A stretch of 64,000 nt of DNA from Prostheceraeus crozeri (GCA_907163375.1 CAJQUW010016168.1:434001-498000), one strand, 5' to 3'; shown: positions 32,871-45,482, counted from the first letter of the stretch. Numbers and translations: made by a program. Notes: generated by a model not told the origin, from the letters alone.

Positions 32871-34034
32871 CTCACCATTACATGCACATTGACTTCTGTA
32901 TGATTATCCCTGTTTATAGTTCTATGCACGTCTACCTACATATAAATAAAATTCTCGAAATTGTGCAGCAATGCGTGGTTAATCAGGTCGTGAGTGATTG
33001 CAGATTTCTCGGTGCCATTAATTTAGTTTGCAGCCTTCATCAAAATGCGTTTCGCACATAGGATATTTGTATTCAGATCCGAATCGGCCTAACGGAACCG
33101 CAATATATCTTAATCCAAATCCAAAACCTAGCTGAGTAACATATTAACGAACCTTAAAGCCTGTACCTGATCTATAAATCAATGTCGACCGCTCACTAAA
33201 GTAGAACAACTTTCTCTTTATGTTGTTGATCGAACGATTGCATCAACAAAAAGGTCGACAGAACGTATAATTAGTAGTAAATGTAGATTTATTAATAGTT
33301 TCACAATCAATTTCAGGTTTCTAAGAAGCTTTTAATTTGATAGTGTGAATACATATTGTTAGATTTTTGTATCGTCCAGATTTCAGCAAGTTTCACTTCA
33401 AGTTCCGTTTTGTCATGTTTCAATTTGCTGATTTTTATCGTAATTTTATCCATTGGAAGTATACGATTGTTTTTTTATAGAAAGTGGTTTTGTCATAAAA
33501 CAATTTCCTGTTATAAATATAGGCCTATTTTTCTGCCTTATTATCTTTGTAACCTCCTTTCCTTGTTACACTCGTGTGGTGTACGTGTAGGTAAAACAAC
33601 CACAGTGCAGCGAAGTCAAGAGAGTTGTATTTTCAAACAGGTCAAAATTTCTTAAATATTTAGCGTCTCACCGTCTGTTCAAACAAAGCCACACTGAGTC
33701 ATCATGACGCTCGATAGAACATAAATCGTAAACGATTTCCGCATGCTGGACTAAAATATACACACTACTAACAAATTTAAGAGTATATACATCACTGTAC
33801 TCAATTTTCTCCGGATAATCAAAAGGCTCAAATAAGTGTCAACAATTATAAAAGGATAAATTCACATCGCCAATCACGGCGATACACTACCCGCGAGAAA
33901 ACCTTGTTTTCTGACACATGTCAAGTCAATTTTCGAAGATAAGTCCAAAATTGAAGCACGGTGGGAAAAGGAACAATTTACATGGATTCAAACGAGTTAG
34001 CAATGAGCAATAGGCCTGTCTGTGTCTTACGAAA
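32871..34034. other. Unassigned, with one dispersed repeat
   Basis: The block 33445-33555 is similar to 43758-43858 in the same orientation (TATCCATT/TATCAATG, ATACGATTGTTTTTTT, ATAGAAAGTG, TATAGGCCTATT). Nothing else was recognised, and the frames here are short. Confidence 0.45.
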
Positions 34035-34814
34035 TTAGTCAGGTAAGCTTGACTGCTGAAGACGTCCACCAACGCATAACACATCGTTCTGTATAACAGG
34101 CTTCAGCTTTCTCGAAGAGCTAGAAATTCGATTATCATCATGCTCGATTCTTTGAACATTTTTCACAACCATCAGGATACTGTCATGCAGTTCATCAACA
34201 CTTATTTCTTTACTCCGAGGTAAAGGCTCAGCACGAAATCCCTCCGAAGCTCTTAACAACCAAGCCACGACACGAATCAGTCTAATCCAGGACGAAAACC
34301 CATGAAACAATTCGCTCCAAAACTCATTAGCATCCACTTCAGTCGTAAAAACTCTTTGAATCCCCCTCACACCGTCATTGTCATCTGATAAAGGTTCGTA
34401 ATCGATTACTGACATCGGCAATTCAATAGAATCCCATAAGAACTCCGGACCACGAGTCCATAGACGCCAACTTGCACTTTCTGTCGTATCAATGCCACGA
34501 CTGGCGACATCAGCTGGGTTGTGTTCACTGCGTACGTGTCTCCATTGATCGATGGCCGAATTCTCATTTATCTTCGCTACTCTGTTGGCTACAAAGACAG
34601 TCAATCGTTTAGTCTCATTACGAATATACTTTGTAACCAACATCGAGTCCGTCCAAAAGGTCGTACTAATTATCGCTAGACGATCTCTTAGCGAACTGGA
34701 TATCATCTTGTCAGCCGAAATCATAAGTGTAGCTGCGGTAAGCTCAAGCTTGGGGATCAAAACACCGGTCTTCAACGGCTTAACTCTCGATTTTCCATAC
34801 AAAAATGAAAACAT
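34035..34814 (-). pseudogene. BEL/Pao pol, RNase H to integrase start
   Basis: Residues PKLELTAATLMISADKM, FWTDSMLVTKYIRN and the histidine stretch HVRSEHNPADVASRG mark the RNase H and connection region of BEL/Pao Pol. The frame ends with NDVLCVGGRLQQSSLPD, the point where the integrase zinc domain normally begins (LxVGGRLxxAxLP). The rest of integrase and the 3' LTR are missing, so the element is truncated at about 34035. The start overlaps the upstream frame, indicating one frameshift near 34800. Confidence 0.85.
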
Positions 34815-35898
34815 GACAGTCTGTTTCAGAGATGAACCTCAAATAAGAAACAATCCCATAACCTGACTCGCTAGCATCTGAGAAATGATGCAGTTCAACC
34901 TTAGTGAAACGAAAGCCCAGTTTTAGACATCTTGGAATTCGAACTTGAGCCTCCCGTAATTGGGATAACCAATTTTTCCAGGCGTTAAACATATCCTCCG
35001 GCAATAATTCATCCCAATCGAATTTTCTATCACAGAGGGCTTGATAGATTAATCTGCCCCTAAGCATAAGAGGCGAAGCAAAGCCCAAGGGGTCAAACAC
35101 CGAAGAGATTGATGACAGAACGCTTCTTCGAGAGCGTGGCAGGAGATCAGGTTTCTCGGACACGTGAGCCGAGAATTCGTCGCTTTGGACTGACCACACT
35201 ACTCCTAGCGTCTTCTGAGTAATATGTTCGAATTGATAGCTTTGAAAAGCAGGTGAGCGATCATCATCCTGAAAGCCCGCTGTAACCTCGGAACAGTTCG
35301 ACAACCATTTCGTCAACTTGAACCCGCTCATACTCAACAATTCACCAATCTCTTTAGAAGTAGAGATAGCCTCGTCAACACTTGCATACGATTTGAGCAA
35401 ATCATCAGCATAAAAATCTCTATAGATAGCGTCGATTATTTCAGGCCGAAATAAAGACTTTTTATCAGCAGCCGCCTTCCGCAGGGCGAATCCGCAAACG
35501 CTTGGGGAACTAGTAGCTCCAAACACATGAACGTTCATTTCATAAGTTTCAGGCCTTGCATCGAAATCATCCGAAGGTCACCATAAGAAAGACAATCGCT
35601 TGCGGTCCTCTTCCGGAACGTAAACCTGATGAAACATACTCTTTATATCGGCCGCAACAGCTACCCTGTCAAGACGAAATCGAGTCAACACACCGATCCA
35701 TGAACTCGTGTTCTCTGGTCCCTTATAAAGTAAGTCATTGAGGGATCGACCTCGATACGAAGCGGCACAATCAAAGACTACCCGCGGTTCGACCTTCCTT
35801 TCATTATAGACCGCATGATGAGGTAAGTACAATCTATCTGACGTGGGAACGTCTCCCACTCTCTTGGCGGCCCCTTCATCTTCATAACGCTTTATCAC
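34780..35898 (-). pseudogene. BEL/Pao pol, reverse transcriptase
   Basis: One frame interrupted by an in-frame TGA at 35578-35580. The upper part has DRLYLPHHAVYNERK, VVFDCAASYRGRSLN and motif A VAADIKSMFHQV. The lower part has the catalytic FYADDLLKSY, FKLTKWLSN, SVFDPLGFASPL and FSDASESGYG, the BEL/Pao-type RT and start of RNase H. The stop follows FLW, so a Trp codon changed to TGA is the simplest explanation. The lower part runs out of frame near 34800. Confidence 0.88.
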
Positions 35899-35910
35899 CG
35901 TTTGATGCTT

Positions 35911-36807
35911 CTATTTCAAGTCACTGTTTCTACTCAATTTCCTTTTCAAATACTCTAGTCTCATTTTAGCCATAGCATAATTGCCATTTAACGAAGAAGC
36001 AGTGGTCCTGAACGGCAATCCTATGTGGTAATGACCATTCTTGAATTCAACCGAGTCCTCCATTATGGAAGATGCCTTCACTTCCTCAATCGAATATGCT
36101 TCTTGGCTATCGGTTTTCAAATCTTCGAATTCATAGTTGAACATATTCTGTAACTGCTGATGCAGATCGTTGTCCGAGAGTCGAGTCGAAATACGATTCA
36201 CCGAGACTTTCTCCTGTTGTTTATTGTTTTGGTCACATACAGTCCATTCAAAGCAAGTAAGTATACCGATTGGCTCATTCTCATTACCAATTCGCCGATC
36301 AAACTGAGACTCAACTATATGAGTATGGTCGCTCCCTATCAACAGAGATACATTAGCATTTTCGATCGAGGGCAACTCTATATTCCACAAATGAGGATAG
36401 CGATCCTTCTCAGCTACTTTCGGCATATTCTCATTAGAGATCGGTATTGACTTCGCAGTGATGCAATTTACATCAAATTTCTTCTTTCCATCAAGAGAAG
36501 ACAGCTGTAGGCTAACTTGATAACCCGTCACATCTTTATCACCTGTCATGGTAGACAGTCGATAACGTATCGAACGACCTTTCACACCTATTTTCTGCAG
36601 TAGATCCTCAGTACAGATAGTGGCATCAGAGCAGCCATCGAGAAACGCGAAAGTCTCCACCGTCCTTCCTTTTGCCTTGACTCGCACAGGAACGACCTTC
36701 ATCCATACTCCTGAGATGGCAGTTCGATTCGATCGAACACTTAACTCAGGAACATTTTCTTGTTCTTCGGAAAATTCGGAATATTCAGGCTTCTGCCGAT
36801 GCAACAA
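35911..36807 (-). pseudogene. BEL/Pao aspartic protease region
   Basis: The frame carries TFAFLDGCSDATICTEDLL, where BEL/Pao proteases normally have an LDSGSD-like active-site motif. Here Gly-Cys replaces Ser-Gly, so the nuclease-like name should not be inferred and protease activity is doubtful. Downstream residues (LPSIENANVSLLIGSDH) fit the same family. It ends at a TAG (35911-35913) in frame with the following reverse transcriptase. An in-frame TAG also separates it from the gag part. Confidence 0.8.
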
Positions 36808-36816
36808 GGAACTATG

Positions 36817-37230
36817 CTAGTCTGATCTGCAAAATGAACAAGTCCCATGAAAAGTACACTGATTCAGACGGTGGCCTGGATTCAAACATCTAAGACAAAG
36901 GTTTTCTTTCTTGACGAATTTATAGCGATCGATCTCCGAAATTTTCTCAAAGTTGTTACATTTCCATATCACGTGATGGCGGCCTCTACAATACTTGCAT
37001 TCTTCAGCATGACCACGCCTCGGCGAATAAATGTCAGCAGATGTATTTGTCACTATGACGGTGTAATGGTTATTCCCGGGTCTCACAGCAACATTTGTCA
37101 GGTCTGATCCAAACACATTATTTCATCTCCTTCCTTGAGACTTCACGAACTCAATAAAATCAGACATCCTGACAGTCAGGCATTCGTTAGTGGTATATTT
37201 TGTTACATTTGTTGTTACATACAAGTAGAG
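36817..37230 (-). pseudogene. BEL/Pao gag, zinc-knuckle end
   Basis: The frame contains two cysteine clusters: CKYCRGRHHVIWKC and CLRCLNPGHRLNQC, followed by FHGTCSFC, the nucleocapsid zinc knuckles of BEL/Pao Gag. An in-frame TGA sits at 37123-37125, and coding resemblance continues upstream (MSDFIEFVKSQ) to about 37230 before more stops. The rest of Gag, the primer binding site and the 5' LTR are not visible. Confidence 0.82.
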
Positions 37231-40200
37231 CACTCACCATGCTTATCGCATTAATGACAATTAGTCATCTGTGGCAGTGATCTTCATTTGTAATTCAATC
37301 CAGATTGTCTGAAAGACTCAACTTAATTAATTTTTACGTCCCTCTACTCTACATATAAGCTTACACGATTATGCAGATTAAGATTTCGAAAATTTGTATG
37401 ATTTACAGGAGCCGGTATGATGGAAGTAAACATCAGGAAATAAAAGAACTCGTTCTAATTGATAGGAATTGGCGGTTTATAAAATGGTCATAATTGCTTA
37501 CAAAATACATGCCTCATGACTATTAAAAGATGCCCCCTTGTCTACATGTAGGCCCCAATTCATCAATTATGAAGAGATAAAATAAAAACTAGAGTCTCCG
37601 CAGGGCAAATCATATGCCTATAGGTGCCCAATATCTTTGCAAGAGATGTATAAGATCTAACTTACAGGCAAATTACGGCAATAATTCTACAATGTCTTTG
37701 GGGTAGAATTCTACCCCACAACGTAAACTTGCTAATATTTTTGAGAACATACCGGTACACGAACGGTTAATTTTGGATTGATTAAGTATTTCTGATGTTG
37801 CGGCCCGAAAGGTTACAAACCATCGTTACATGGTTTGGTTTTGGTGAACGACCCCAAGCTTGAGTGATTATCACACTAAACACAATAACGAAGGCAAGTT
37901 CATCATGGCTCACTTGGAAGGTGAGAAATTAAGCTCTCGAATGATATATGGCACGTTATTCTGTGTTACGATTGGAAGCCATTAGAATCGATTAAATTCG
38001 ACAAATAAGGTGGTCCGTTTCTTCTGATCAGCTCTGTATGTAGGTATATTTTGCAAATAATTATTACATAAATAATGTCAACAGCAAGTTTTGTGGTGAT
38101 AATAATTAAAAGCATAATCTTCGGACATAAGGAAAAATTTTTTTGTCTAACTTCAGCAACCGTGAACCATCAAGTGATGAATGACATTCCATGACGATGA
38201 ACAAAACAGTGAAAATCAATTAATTATAATAAGACGATACAGGTATAACCAAAATTTCGTCCATATAAACTGCATATAAATAACCGCTACATCGGACTAG
38301 TGACCCATCAGCTGATGTATTTTAAACCTAAGCATATAAACAAACAATTTCCTTCAATTACATATATTCACTCAAGTACAAATGACAGGAGAGTGAGAGT
38401 ACTCTCTAAACAGAGAGAAAATCCAACAGCCCAAAGAATATGCTCCGTTATGTGCTAGAAATCTCTACTATCAACAACATGGACGTGGTGTAGTCGGCAC
38501 ATCAGTTGATATTTCTTGGCCATCAGTGGATATCACTTGCAATTGATTTATCTTTTTTGTCTAAATTTCTGTGTAGAGCTCTTTCCTTTGCCAGAATATC
38601 CGTTAAATCCATTGAAGAGAAATCATGTTGCCCTGAAGTTCGACAAAGTTTTGCTAATCTTTAAACAAAGCATGGTTCAACAGTAACAGCAACCTATTCA
38701 CCACAATTCACGAATGTAAAGATAAATCCTTGAATAGATTTTGCGGAATATTTGGAGTATTGTGCGGAAGGATTGGAAACAGTGCATTCTACGTTGAGTA
38801 TGAGGTCATCCATGATAGGTTGTCTTTTTATGACGACATTTCCTGCGGCTGTGATCATGAGTGTATGAGAATGCAGCCGTATTCAAAGGAAGAGTGAGCA
38901 ATAACACAGACATTGCTTCATTCATAGACCGCCTAGCATAGACATCGAGCATTGATAACTAGGGGCAATGCCCTTGATGCTTGGTGTTCGATGTATGTTG
39001 CCGAGCATTCATCCTAGAGATTTTGGAACAAAATCGATGCATGCTAGAAATGCACAAGAGTAGCTAGCAGCGACAACAATATTAAAGGAGGCGACTGTTA
39101 TATCACGATGCTGTGTGATATCTGTGTCAATCAATTTTTTTCATGCAATTTAGATGGAAAATTAGGTGAGCGACTGGTACCGCAAGAACCATGCGATGAA
39201 CACAGGATTTGTTTTACTTCAACAAATTAATATATTCATTTGTTTGTATGATGCAATTAATTTGTTTCAAATTTGACATTAATGTTGAGGTTAGGTTGGA
39301 CATTGAAGTTTCGGTTTTAAGATTATCTCAAATAGACTTATTAGTTATTAATGAATTCGATCGATAGAAAATTAGCTATGAATGGTTTGCTCATCTGGTT
39401 TCCTTGAGATATGTGGAAGTTATCAACTTGGTGTGATTTTGTGCTTGTTGTCTGAATGTTGATTGAAATTATCCCAAAAAGTAATCTATTTTCTACCTGT
39501 CAATTACTTCAACCGCTCCATTTTTCGTGCTGTTTGTCAAACAACAATAATTTCATGTAACAACTTGCAAAACTGAGTGATGTATTTCTTCTGCAAAATT
39601 TAGCCAAATTTTGTGTATGTCTTCTGATAGAAAAGTCGAGCCGCCAGTGCGTTTCGTCTGTGAACTATGCCGAAAATCAAGCTTTCGCAAAATGGTGTGC
39701 AATCTGCGGGATGTCTATTGTGCGTGAAATTTACGTGTGTAAAAGAATTTTGAAAATCATGAAAATGCACATGTGAATTGCGCGATGCTCTTGAACAAAA
39801 CATCTCTATCATTTTAAATGCATGATGGCAAACATGCATATTCCACCGTTGACTTGCCTCGTCTGAACGAGATCTTTTGTAGTATTACGACGGCAATTCA
39901 GTCTGTTTCAAGTTGCTTGTTGATATTATTAGATTGCTGTTGACATGCTACACCAGTGAGCTTTTTTGTATTTAATGATTAGCATACATTTTTTATGACA
40001 TATTGACGACAAACTTCGTGTTAGACGTTGGTGACTTGGATTTCGCATTCGTGTTTCGTCTGGAAAAAAGGAAACAAGCAGGACGTTATTGCAATCTTTA
40101 CGCCATATGAGTGCTAAATTTGTCTTCAAACAAACACATTTGGAAGAATTGATCAACAACAGCATCATGCCGCCAGATTTCGAATAATGGATGCAGCTAC

Positions 40201-41559
40201 TTCAAAAAAGGATGCTTTGGTGTGCAACTAGCTTACTATTCGAAGAAATACAGTAGGGCATATAACCAGTTTACTGAAAAAATGCTATGCATAAAAAACC
40301 AGTTTCCATCACTCAAAATATATTTGTGCACTTTTATAAGGAAATATGACTTGCTCTATTTCTACAGTATGCCTAATAGTGTCAACAGAACCATTTTCAC
40401 GTATTACCTTGGAAATTCTCAACCGGGCTCTACCGAACATTTCGTATAACATCAGCCAAATCATCAATTTCATGTTTCGTCTGTCAGTCAAATGCCCCGA
40501 TCTCAAAACATTCCATGCCATCACAATATATAGGCGCTAGGGTCACTCATGCCAACAGTAGATCATCAGTTGAATAATATGATTTTCGTGCAATAATTTT
40601 TCGAAAAAAGTTATTTATGTGGGGAAGATATGATCTCGGATTTAGGTACCAGTACCACCCAGAGGAATGTTGGGGAGACATTTAAGCATGAAACTGCAAC
40701 TGATAGACCTAATTAAAATTCTACTTTGAAACAAAACTGCTTGATTAAACTGTAGTAAAAATTATTAACTAGGCCTAGTAAATTCTGATATCTGATATAG
40801 GGAAGAATGATGCGACATTTCTGACAATCATCCATTATGTCCAAATAATGATAAAAATAAATAATAGTACTTTTCCTACATTATACAGCGTTTTTTCAAC
40901 TATTTTACACAAGATCAAATTCTGTAGGAGGAGCTTTTGACCGTCTGACTTGAATCTCAAAAAAGGTACAAAAACTGCCATGTCACCCCATCGATCAGGT
41001 GACATGATCTAATCACCTGACATGATCAGGCAGCATGCAATCTAACTTCGCATTTCTGTCAATTATTATTAGTCAGTTTGTGATAGTAATACAAATAAGA
41101 ACGTTTTTTTTGGCTTTGGAGTCGAATCGTTGTCACTGCAGTATACTTAACTGTAGTGATCCAATAACTTGTAGACAATCTTATCGATGCACGGACATCT
41201 GCAAATGATGAAATATTTCAAATCTATTTTATCACAATTCTCGATGATATTGGCTGTCAAATATTATCAGATCTTGATTTTCGCCTTACGCGATCTCAGC
41301 ATAATCTATGTAGTAGACTTAGCTTGTGTCATCAGTAGCTGATTTGGTCAACTACCAACATTCTTGCACATCAACCCCAAGTGTTTTTAACGTGACCATA
41401 AATGCAATTAATCATTTTGTGTTCGTGTTAGCAAGTAATTCAAATTTTTAGCATAATTTGTAAATTTTTAGAATTCAGATAGATTATCTGTGGGCTTTAA
41501 CAAGTACGAGTAACTACCTCACGTCAACAGGTTTTTTTGCAGCTTTTTATGTCTACAGA
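37231..41559. other. Large unassigned AT-rich interval
   Basis: No gene or RNA was recognised. The segment 39628-39705 is a distant relative of the AGTCCG foldback arm (CCGCCAGTGCG, GCCGAAAATCAAG, AAAATGGTGTGCAATC). A short motif ACTGCCATGTCACCCC near 40977 resembles the ends of the 44.06-45.35 kb element. Near 40997-41030 the palindromic words CAGGTGACATGATC and CACCTGACATGATC repeat. Confidence 0.35.
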
Positions 41560-42140
41560 CCAATTGGGACCATAGTCTTACAACTCCAAGAAGTCCTAAT
41601 TGATATACGACAGTTATGTGGCCAACATTTGCGCACCTTTCATATGCAGCTTTGAATCGGACATCGACAGTTGTGGCACGCATGTTCTGAGTTGCCGCTT
41701 TACCTAAGGAAGAACTGCAGGACATGCGGAGGTCAACGAAATAATTCGAAAATCGCTAGTTTCTGCCGGCATGCCTGTTATTCGTCAAGGTCTCTCAATT
41801 TTGACGGGTAGAGGACGGATGGTGTAACTACAACCTCCTGGAGCAGATGTAGGCAGCTTGTCTGGTACTTAACGTGTCGATACCCTGGCCGCAAGCAACC
41901 TCCAAATTTTAAACCTCGAAGGGCGAAAGTCATCTTAACGAGCGGAGGGAAAAGAGCGGAGAAAGTATGAAGGTCTGCACTCTGCAGCATCCATGCGTGT
42001 TCTGTCTGATTGCAGCAGAACCACTTGGTGCCTGGGTGATAGACATGCGCTGACGATGATCGAGACAATGTGCAAAAGAATCATGGACGTCACGGGTGAA
42101 GCTCGAGCAACGTTTTTGAAACAGCGCATGACTCTTACTA
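41560..42140 (+). pseudogene. Retroelement C-terminal fragment with nuclease-like motif
   Basis: Plus-strand broken frames give GTHVLSCRFT, TAGHAEVNEIIRKSLVSAG, GRGRMV, then RVDTLAASNLQ, KYEGLHSA and TMIETMCKRIMDVTGEARAT. This resembles the domain after the reverse transcriptase in a lineage of invertebrate elements, where HxxVNDxIxRALxxAGxPxxLEP, RPDG and WDxTCxDTxA occur, possibly a PD-(D/E)XK-type nuclease. Only the tail remains, with stops. It runs into an (AAT)n tract, as expected at a 3' end. Family name not certain. Confidence 0.5.
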
Positions 42141-42145
42141 TGCAG

Positions 42146-42192
42146 ACTTAGCTATAATAATAATCATAACAATAATAATAATAATAATAACA
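42146..42192. repeat. (AAT)n microsatellite
   Basis: An imperfect AAT/AAC tract at the junction between the retroelement fragment and the following tRNA-like sequence; probably the 3' tail of the former. Confidence 0.8.
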
Positions 42193-42395
42193 GCGAGCGA
42201 GTGGCACAGTGGTTTAAGTGTCTGCCTGTGGTCTGGATGGCCCAGGTTCGACTCCTTGCGCAGTCAACCTTATTAATAATTCTTTCGACCGGGTGTTTGG
42301 CAAGCACATGTAATCCAGCCACTTGGAGGTCATTAAAGTGGATTAGAACCTTAATAACTATATTCTAATATCATATATAACCTTACACCCGACCG
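42193..42395 (+). mobile_element. tRNA-derived head, different from the other SINEs
   Basis: GAGTGGCACAGTGG matches the polymerase III A box and GGTTCGACTCC at about 42243-42253 matches the B box exactly, with normal spacing. It differs from the 3731 SINE family in the B box and body. A body block (GACCGGGTGTTTGGCAAGC to GTGGATTAGA, about 55 bp) recurs directly downstream at about 42390-42448. It is not a functional tRNA because the acceptor stem does not pair. Confidence 0.6.
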
Positions 42396-42449
42396 GGTGT
42401 GTGGCGAGCACCTGTAATCCAGCTACGTGGAGGTCGCAAGTGGATTAGA

Positions 42450-43290
42450 CATTGGCTGATTACTAACCAGAGTGCAGACGCTCGAATCACAAAAGTGCAC
42501 GCTCGGGAGGGAAAAGCGGTTTCCTCCATAATCTCGTCCTCGCCCAACGCCCATACATACATGGAGCACTACATGGGCAATATACAAGACAGATGGATGA
42601 AATTACATCAAAGAAGGCATGTTACAGCTGGCTAAGAACGGTGAATCTCAAGATTGAGACAGAAGCGTTGCTCACTGCTGCTCAAGATCAAGCACTGAAC
42701 ACCAAAGCCCACGCAACATATATCCTGAAAACAAGTGTAGATCCAAAATGCAGAATGTGCAAGTCCTCAGATGAAACAGTCTCTCACATCCTCACGGGAT
42801 GTTCAAAACTAGCAGGGAGTAAGTTTTAAGCCCTGTTAAGGGCCTTGCCAGTAACAGAAAATAATTCGGTGAAGATCTTGTGGGACTTTGAAATTCGAAC
42901 GGACAAGAAAATCACAGCACGAAGACTTGACATCGTAATAATAGATAAAGTGAAGGATGTATAATTGACATCTCGGTACCAGAAGACAGAAATATAACAA
43001 ACAAAGAAAGAGAGAAGATCGCAAAGTACCTAGACCTGAAACTGGAAATCCAAAAGTTGTGGAAGATCAAGGTGAAAGTGATCCCTGTTGTCATTGGGGC
43101 ATTGGGTGCTCACACTCAGAATCTCACAAAATACTTGAGAGAAGTACCCGGACTTCATCATGTACCTCAGTTACAGAAAGCTGCTCTGTTGGGCAGTGCC
43201 TATATCCTCAGACGCACTCTCGATCTCCCTGAATCCTGGTAGGGTTCCGAGATCCTGGGTTGTAGACCGACCGATGTAGAGGTCGTGTAC
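42450..43290 (+). pseudogene. R2/NeSL-like LINE 3' end
   Basis: Broken frames read WLRTVNLKIETEALLTAAQD, QALNTKAHATYILK, then the zinc-binding pattern CRMCKSSDETVSHILTGC, then VKVIPVVIGALGAHTQNL and LQKAALLGSAYILRR. This order (ETEGxxxAAQxQAL, CxxC-x7-HxxxxC, then the nuclease-like VIPVVVGALG and QKTALLGTARILR) is typical of the C-terminus of LINEs with a restriction-like endonuclease. At least two frameshifts. The 3' end is an A-rich then TA-rich run at about 43289-43315. The first about 80% of the element is absent. Confidence 0.75.
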
Positions 43291-43315
43291 CAAAAAAAAA
43301 ATATATATATTTTAC

Positions 43316-44056
43316 CACAAAATCTACACAATGTGTAATCAGAATGGGGTACAGATAAGAGGTTACATAAGTTATAGAAGAGTGAAAAAGAAGGTTTTCA
43401 ATGCTTTCTTGAAGCTGCGAGAGTTTGTTTCATTCCTCAAATGTAGAGGGAGCGAATTCCATAATGAGGGTCCAACGAATTGAAAGGCGCCCCCTGGCAC
43501 CGGGTGTTCTTGATAATGGTTGATGGAGTAAGGGGGCGTCCTTCGACCTCAGTGACAATTATCTCTAATTCACTTTTTTTAAATGCAAACTTTGTCTTCT
43601 TTGTATCTGAGATGAGATGTCGTAAGCCAGTTATTATATTCTGTATGATGTTTCGGACCTACATTTGCATTTGCTGCCATGGTGCGACTGCGGTAGGATT
43701 TCCAGCTCAAATGGGAATAGGGATCGTTCGCAATTGACGTCAGCCATGACCTTTCCCATTTTATCAATGTGAAATATACCATTGTTTTTTTCATAGAAAG
43801 TGATTTTTGTTATAAAGCAAGCAATATAGGCCTATTATTCGTGTCTGCTATCTTGATTCCCTATGAGTTGCACCTTCTGACATCAGATTTCATCGATCCG
43901 CTTTGATAGCAATTTCAGTTCTACATGTATATTTGTCGAGTCAAATTATGCACGTGTCCACGGTATTTGGCCCAGAACACTCAATTTCGAATTGGGAATT
44001 CAGCTTTTCTCATATTTTAGCCATTGCTTTGAATTTAATATATTTTCAAGCTTCAG
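43316..44056. other. Unassigned, with one dispersed repeat
   Basis: The block 43758-43858 is the partner of 33445-33555. Otherwise no gene or RNA was recognised. Confidence 0.4.
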
Positions 44057-45349
44057 AGCTGGGGTGACTTGGCAGTCTTTTCTTCAAATGCCCATCCCGG
44101 CCAAACGACTAAATATTACAGAATTCCTTTAGTGCGGGTTGACGGAGACGAGTGTTAGGAACATTTTTGCTTCAGATAGTTTTTCCGTAAATTATTGTCT
44201 TGTCCTCGAAAAATTCAATTACAAAAAAGTTCTAAAACTGCCAATTCACCCCACTATTGGGGTGACTTGGCAGTAGGGTTGGGGTGAGTTGGCAGTATCA
44301 TGAAACATTAACAAACTTTTGGTATTATACTGATCTAGGCTTGCATTATCATTGCTGCTACAAACACCGCCAAATTAGTTGCAAAACACAATCTTGGCAA
44401 TTCATATAAATTGCGATAATTCATGTTGCAACGAATCAACAAAGAAGGGTTGGTTTGACGTACCTTGATGTTTCTGAGTCATTTTCCAATGCATAGGCTA
44501 GGTGTTAAGATGTGAACTTGCATTAAAAGGTGAGTCACTGACACATCACTACCATCAGTTGTGATATGTTGCAGACTACAAGAGTCAATCAACTACTAAG
44601 GACACAAAAAATGATGCTCCATGTCACCCCAACCTAAGTAGGCCTACGGTTAAATCCTCAGCTCCGGCTAGAATGTTTTACACTATCAGGGGTCATGTAT
44701 TCTGACCTAATTATAATGTCTTCAACATAGATTTATCTGAAATCTATCACAAGGCGCGGTGGCTCATCGAATTACGTATTTTCAAAAGTTGCATTTCTAC
44801 ATTTTGAGTAGGCCAATAGGCCTGATTTTTTGCTCTGAAAAAGTAGAAGTCAGAAGCAATTTTTCTCTACAGTATTATCATTTCAGAGCTACTTTAAAAA
44901 GTAATAGGGATATTTCGAATTGTGAAGCATAATATTTGCAATACCAATACTGCCATGTCACCCAACATGATACTGCCAAGTCACCCCAACCCCAGTAAGG
45001 TAAAAAAATCAGCTCAACTACAATGTTAATATGATCAAAATGTTTTTATACTGTAGGAGTTCATGCACCATGACCTAAGTAAAATATCTTTAATAATGGT
45101 TTATGTCAAATCTATCGCAAGACGAGAGTGTCCTAAAAGTTGCGTATTTCCGAAAGTTACGATTTTTGCAAGTAAAATAGTTTTTTGCTCCTAAAAAAGT
45201 ACAAGTACAAATAATCCGCAGGTATCTTGCTCCAGCATCTTTATTTTAGAGCTACTTCAAAATGTATATTTCGGATTTTTGATTTATGAAGCCTATTAAG
45301 TGCAAGACCCCCACTGCCATGTCACCCTAACTGCCAAGTCACCCCAGCT
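44057..45349. mobile_element. Non-autonomous element with 20-bp TIRs and internal tandem units
   Basis: The left end AGCTGGGGTGACTTGGCAGT is repeated perfectly inverted at the right end (45330-45349). Further copies of the GGGGTGACTTGGCAGT word occur inside at about 44250-44300, 44626, 44950-44990 and 45315. Two units of about 352 bp follow each other (from about 44630 and 44985), each with CAGCTC, ATCTATC(A/G)CAAG, AAAAGT and TTCAGAGCTACTT-like blocks. No coding sequence. A partial related word lies near 40977. Confidence 0.7.
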
Positions 45350-45482
45350 TCCCCTACTTTTTGAGAAAATTGCAATTTCTTGTTGAAGGAGGGACAGAAA
45401 AAACAAAGTTTAGATTATATCATGACATGCAATTTACATAAGAACTGATCATCAAACTGACATAATTAAATATTATTGAGAA

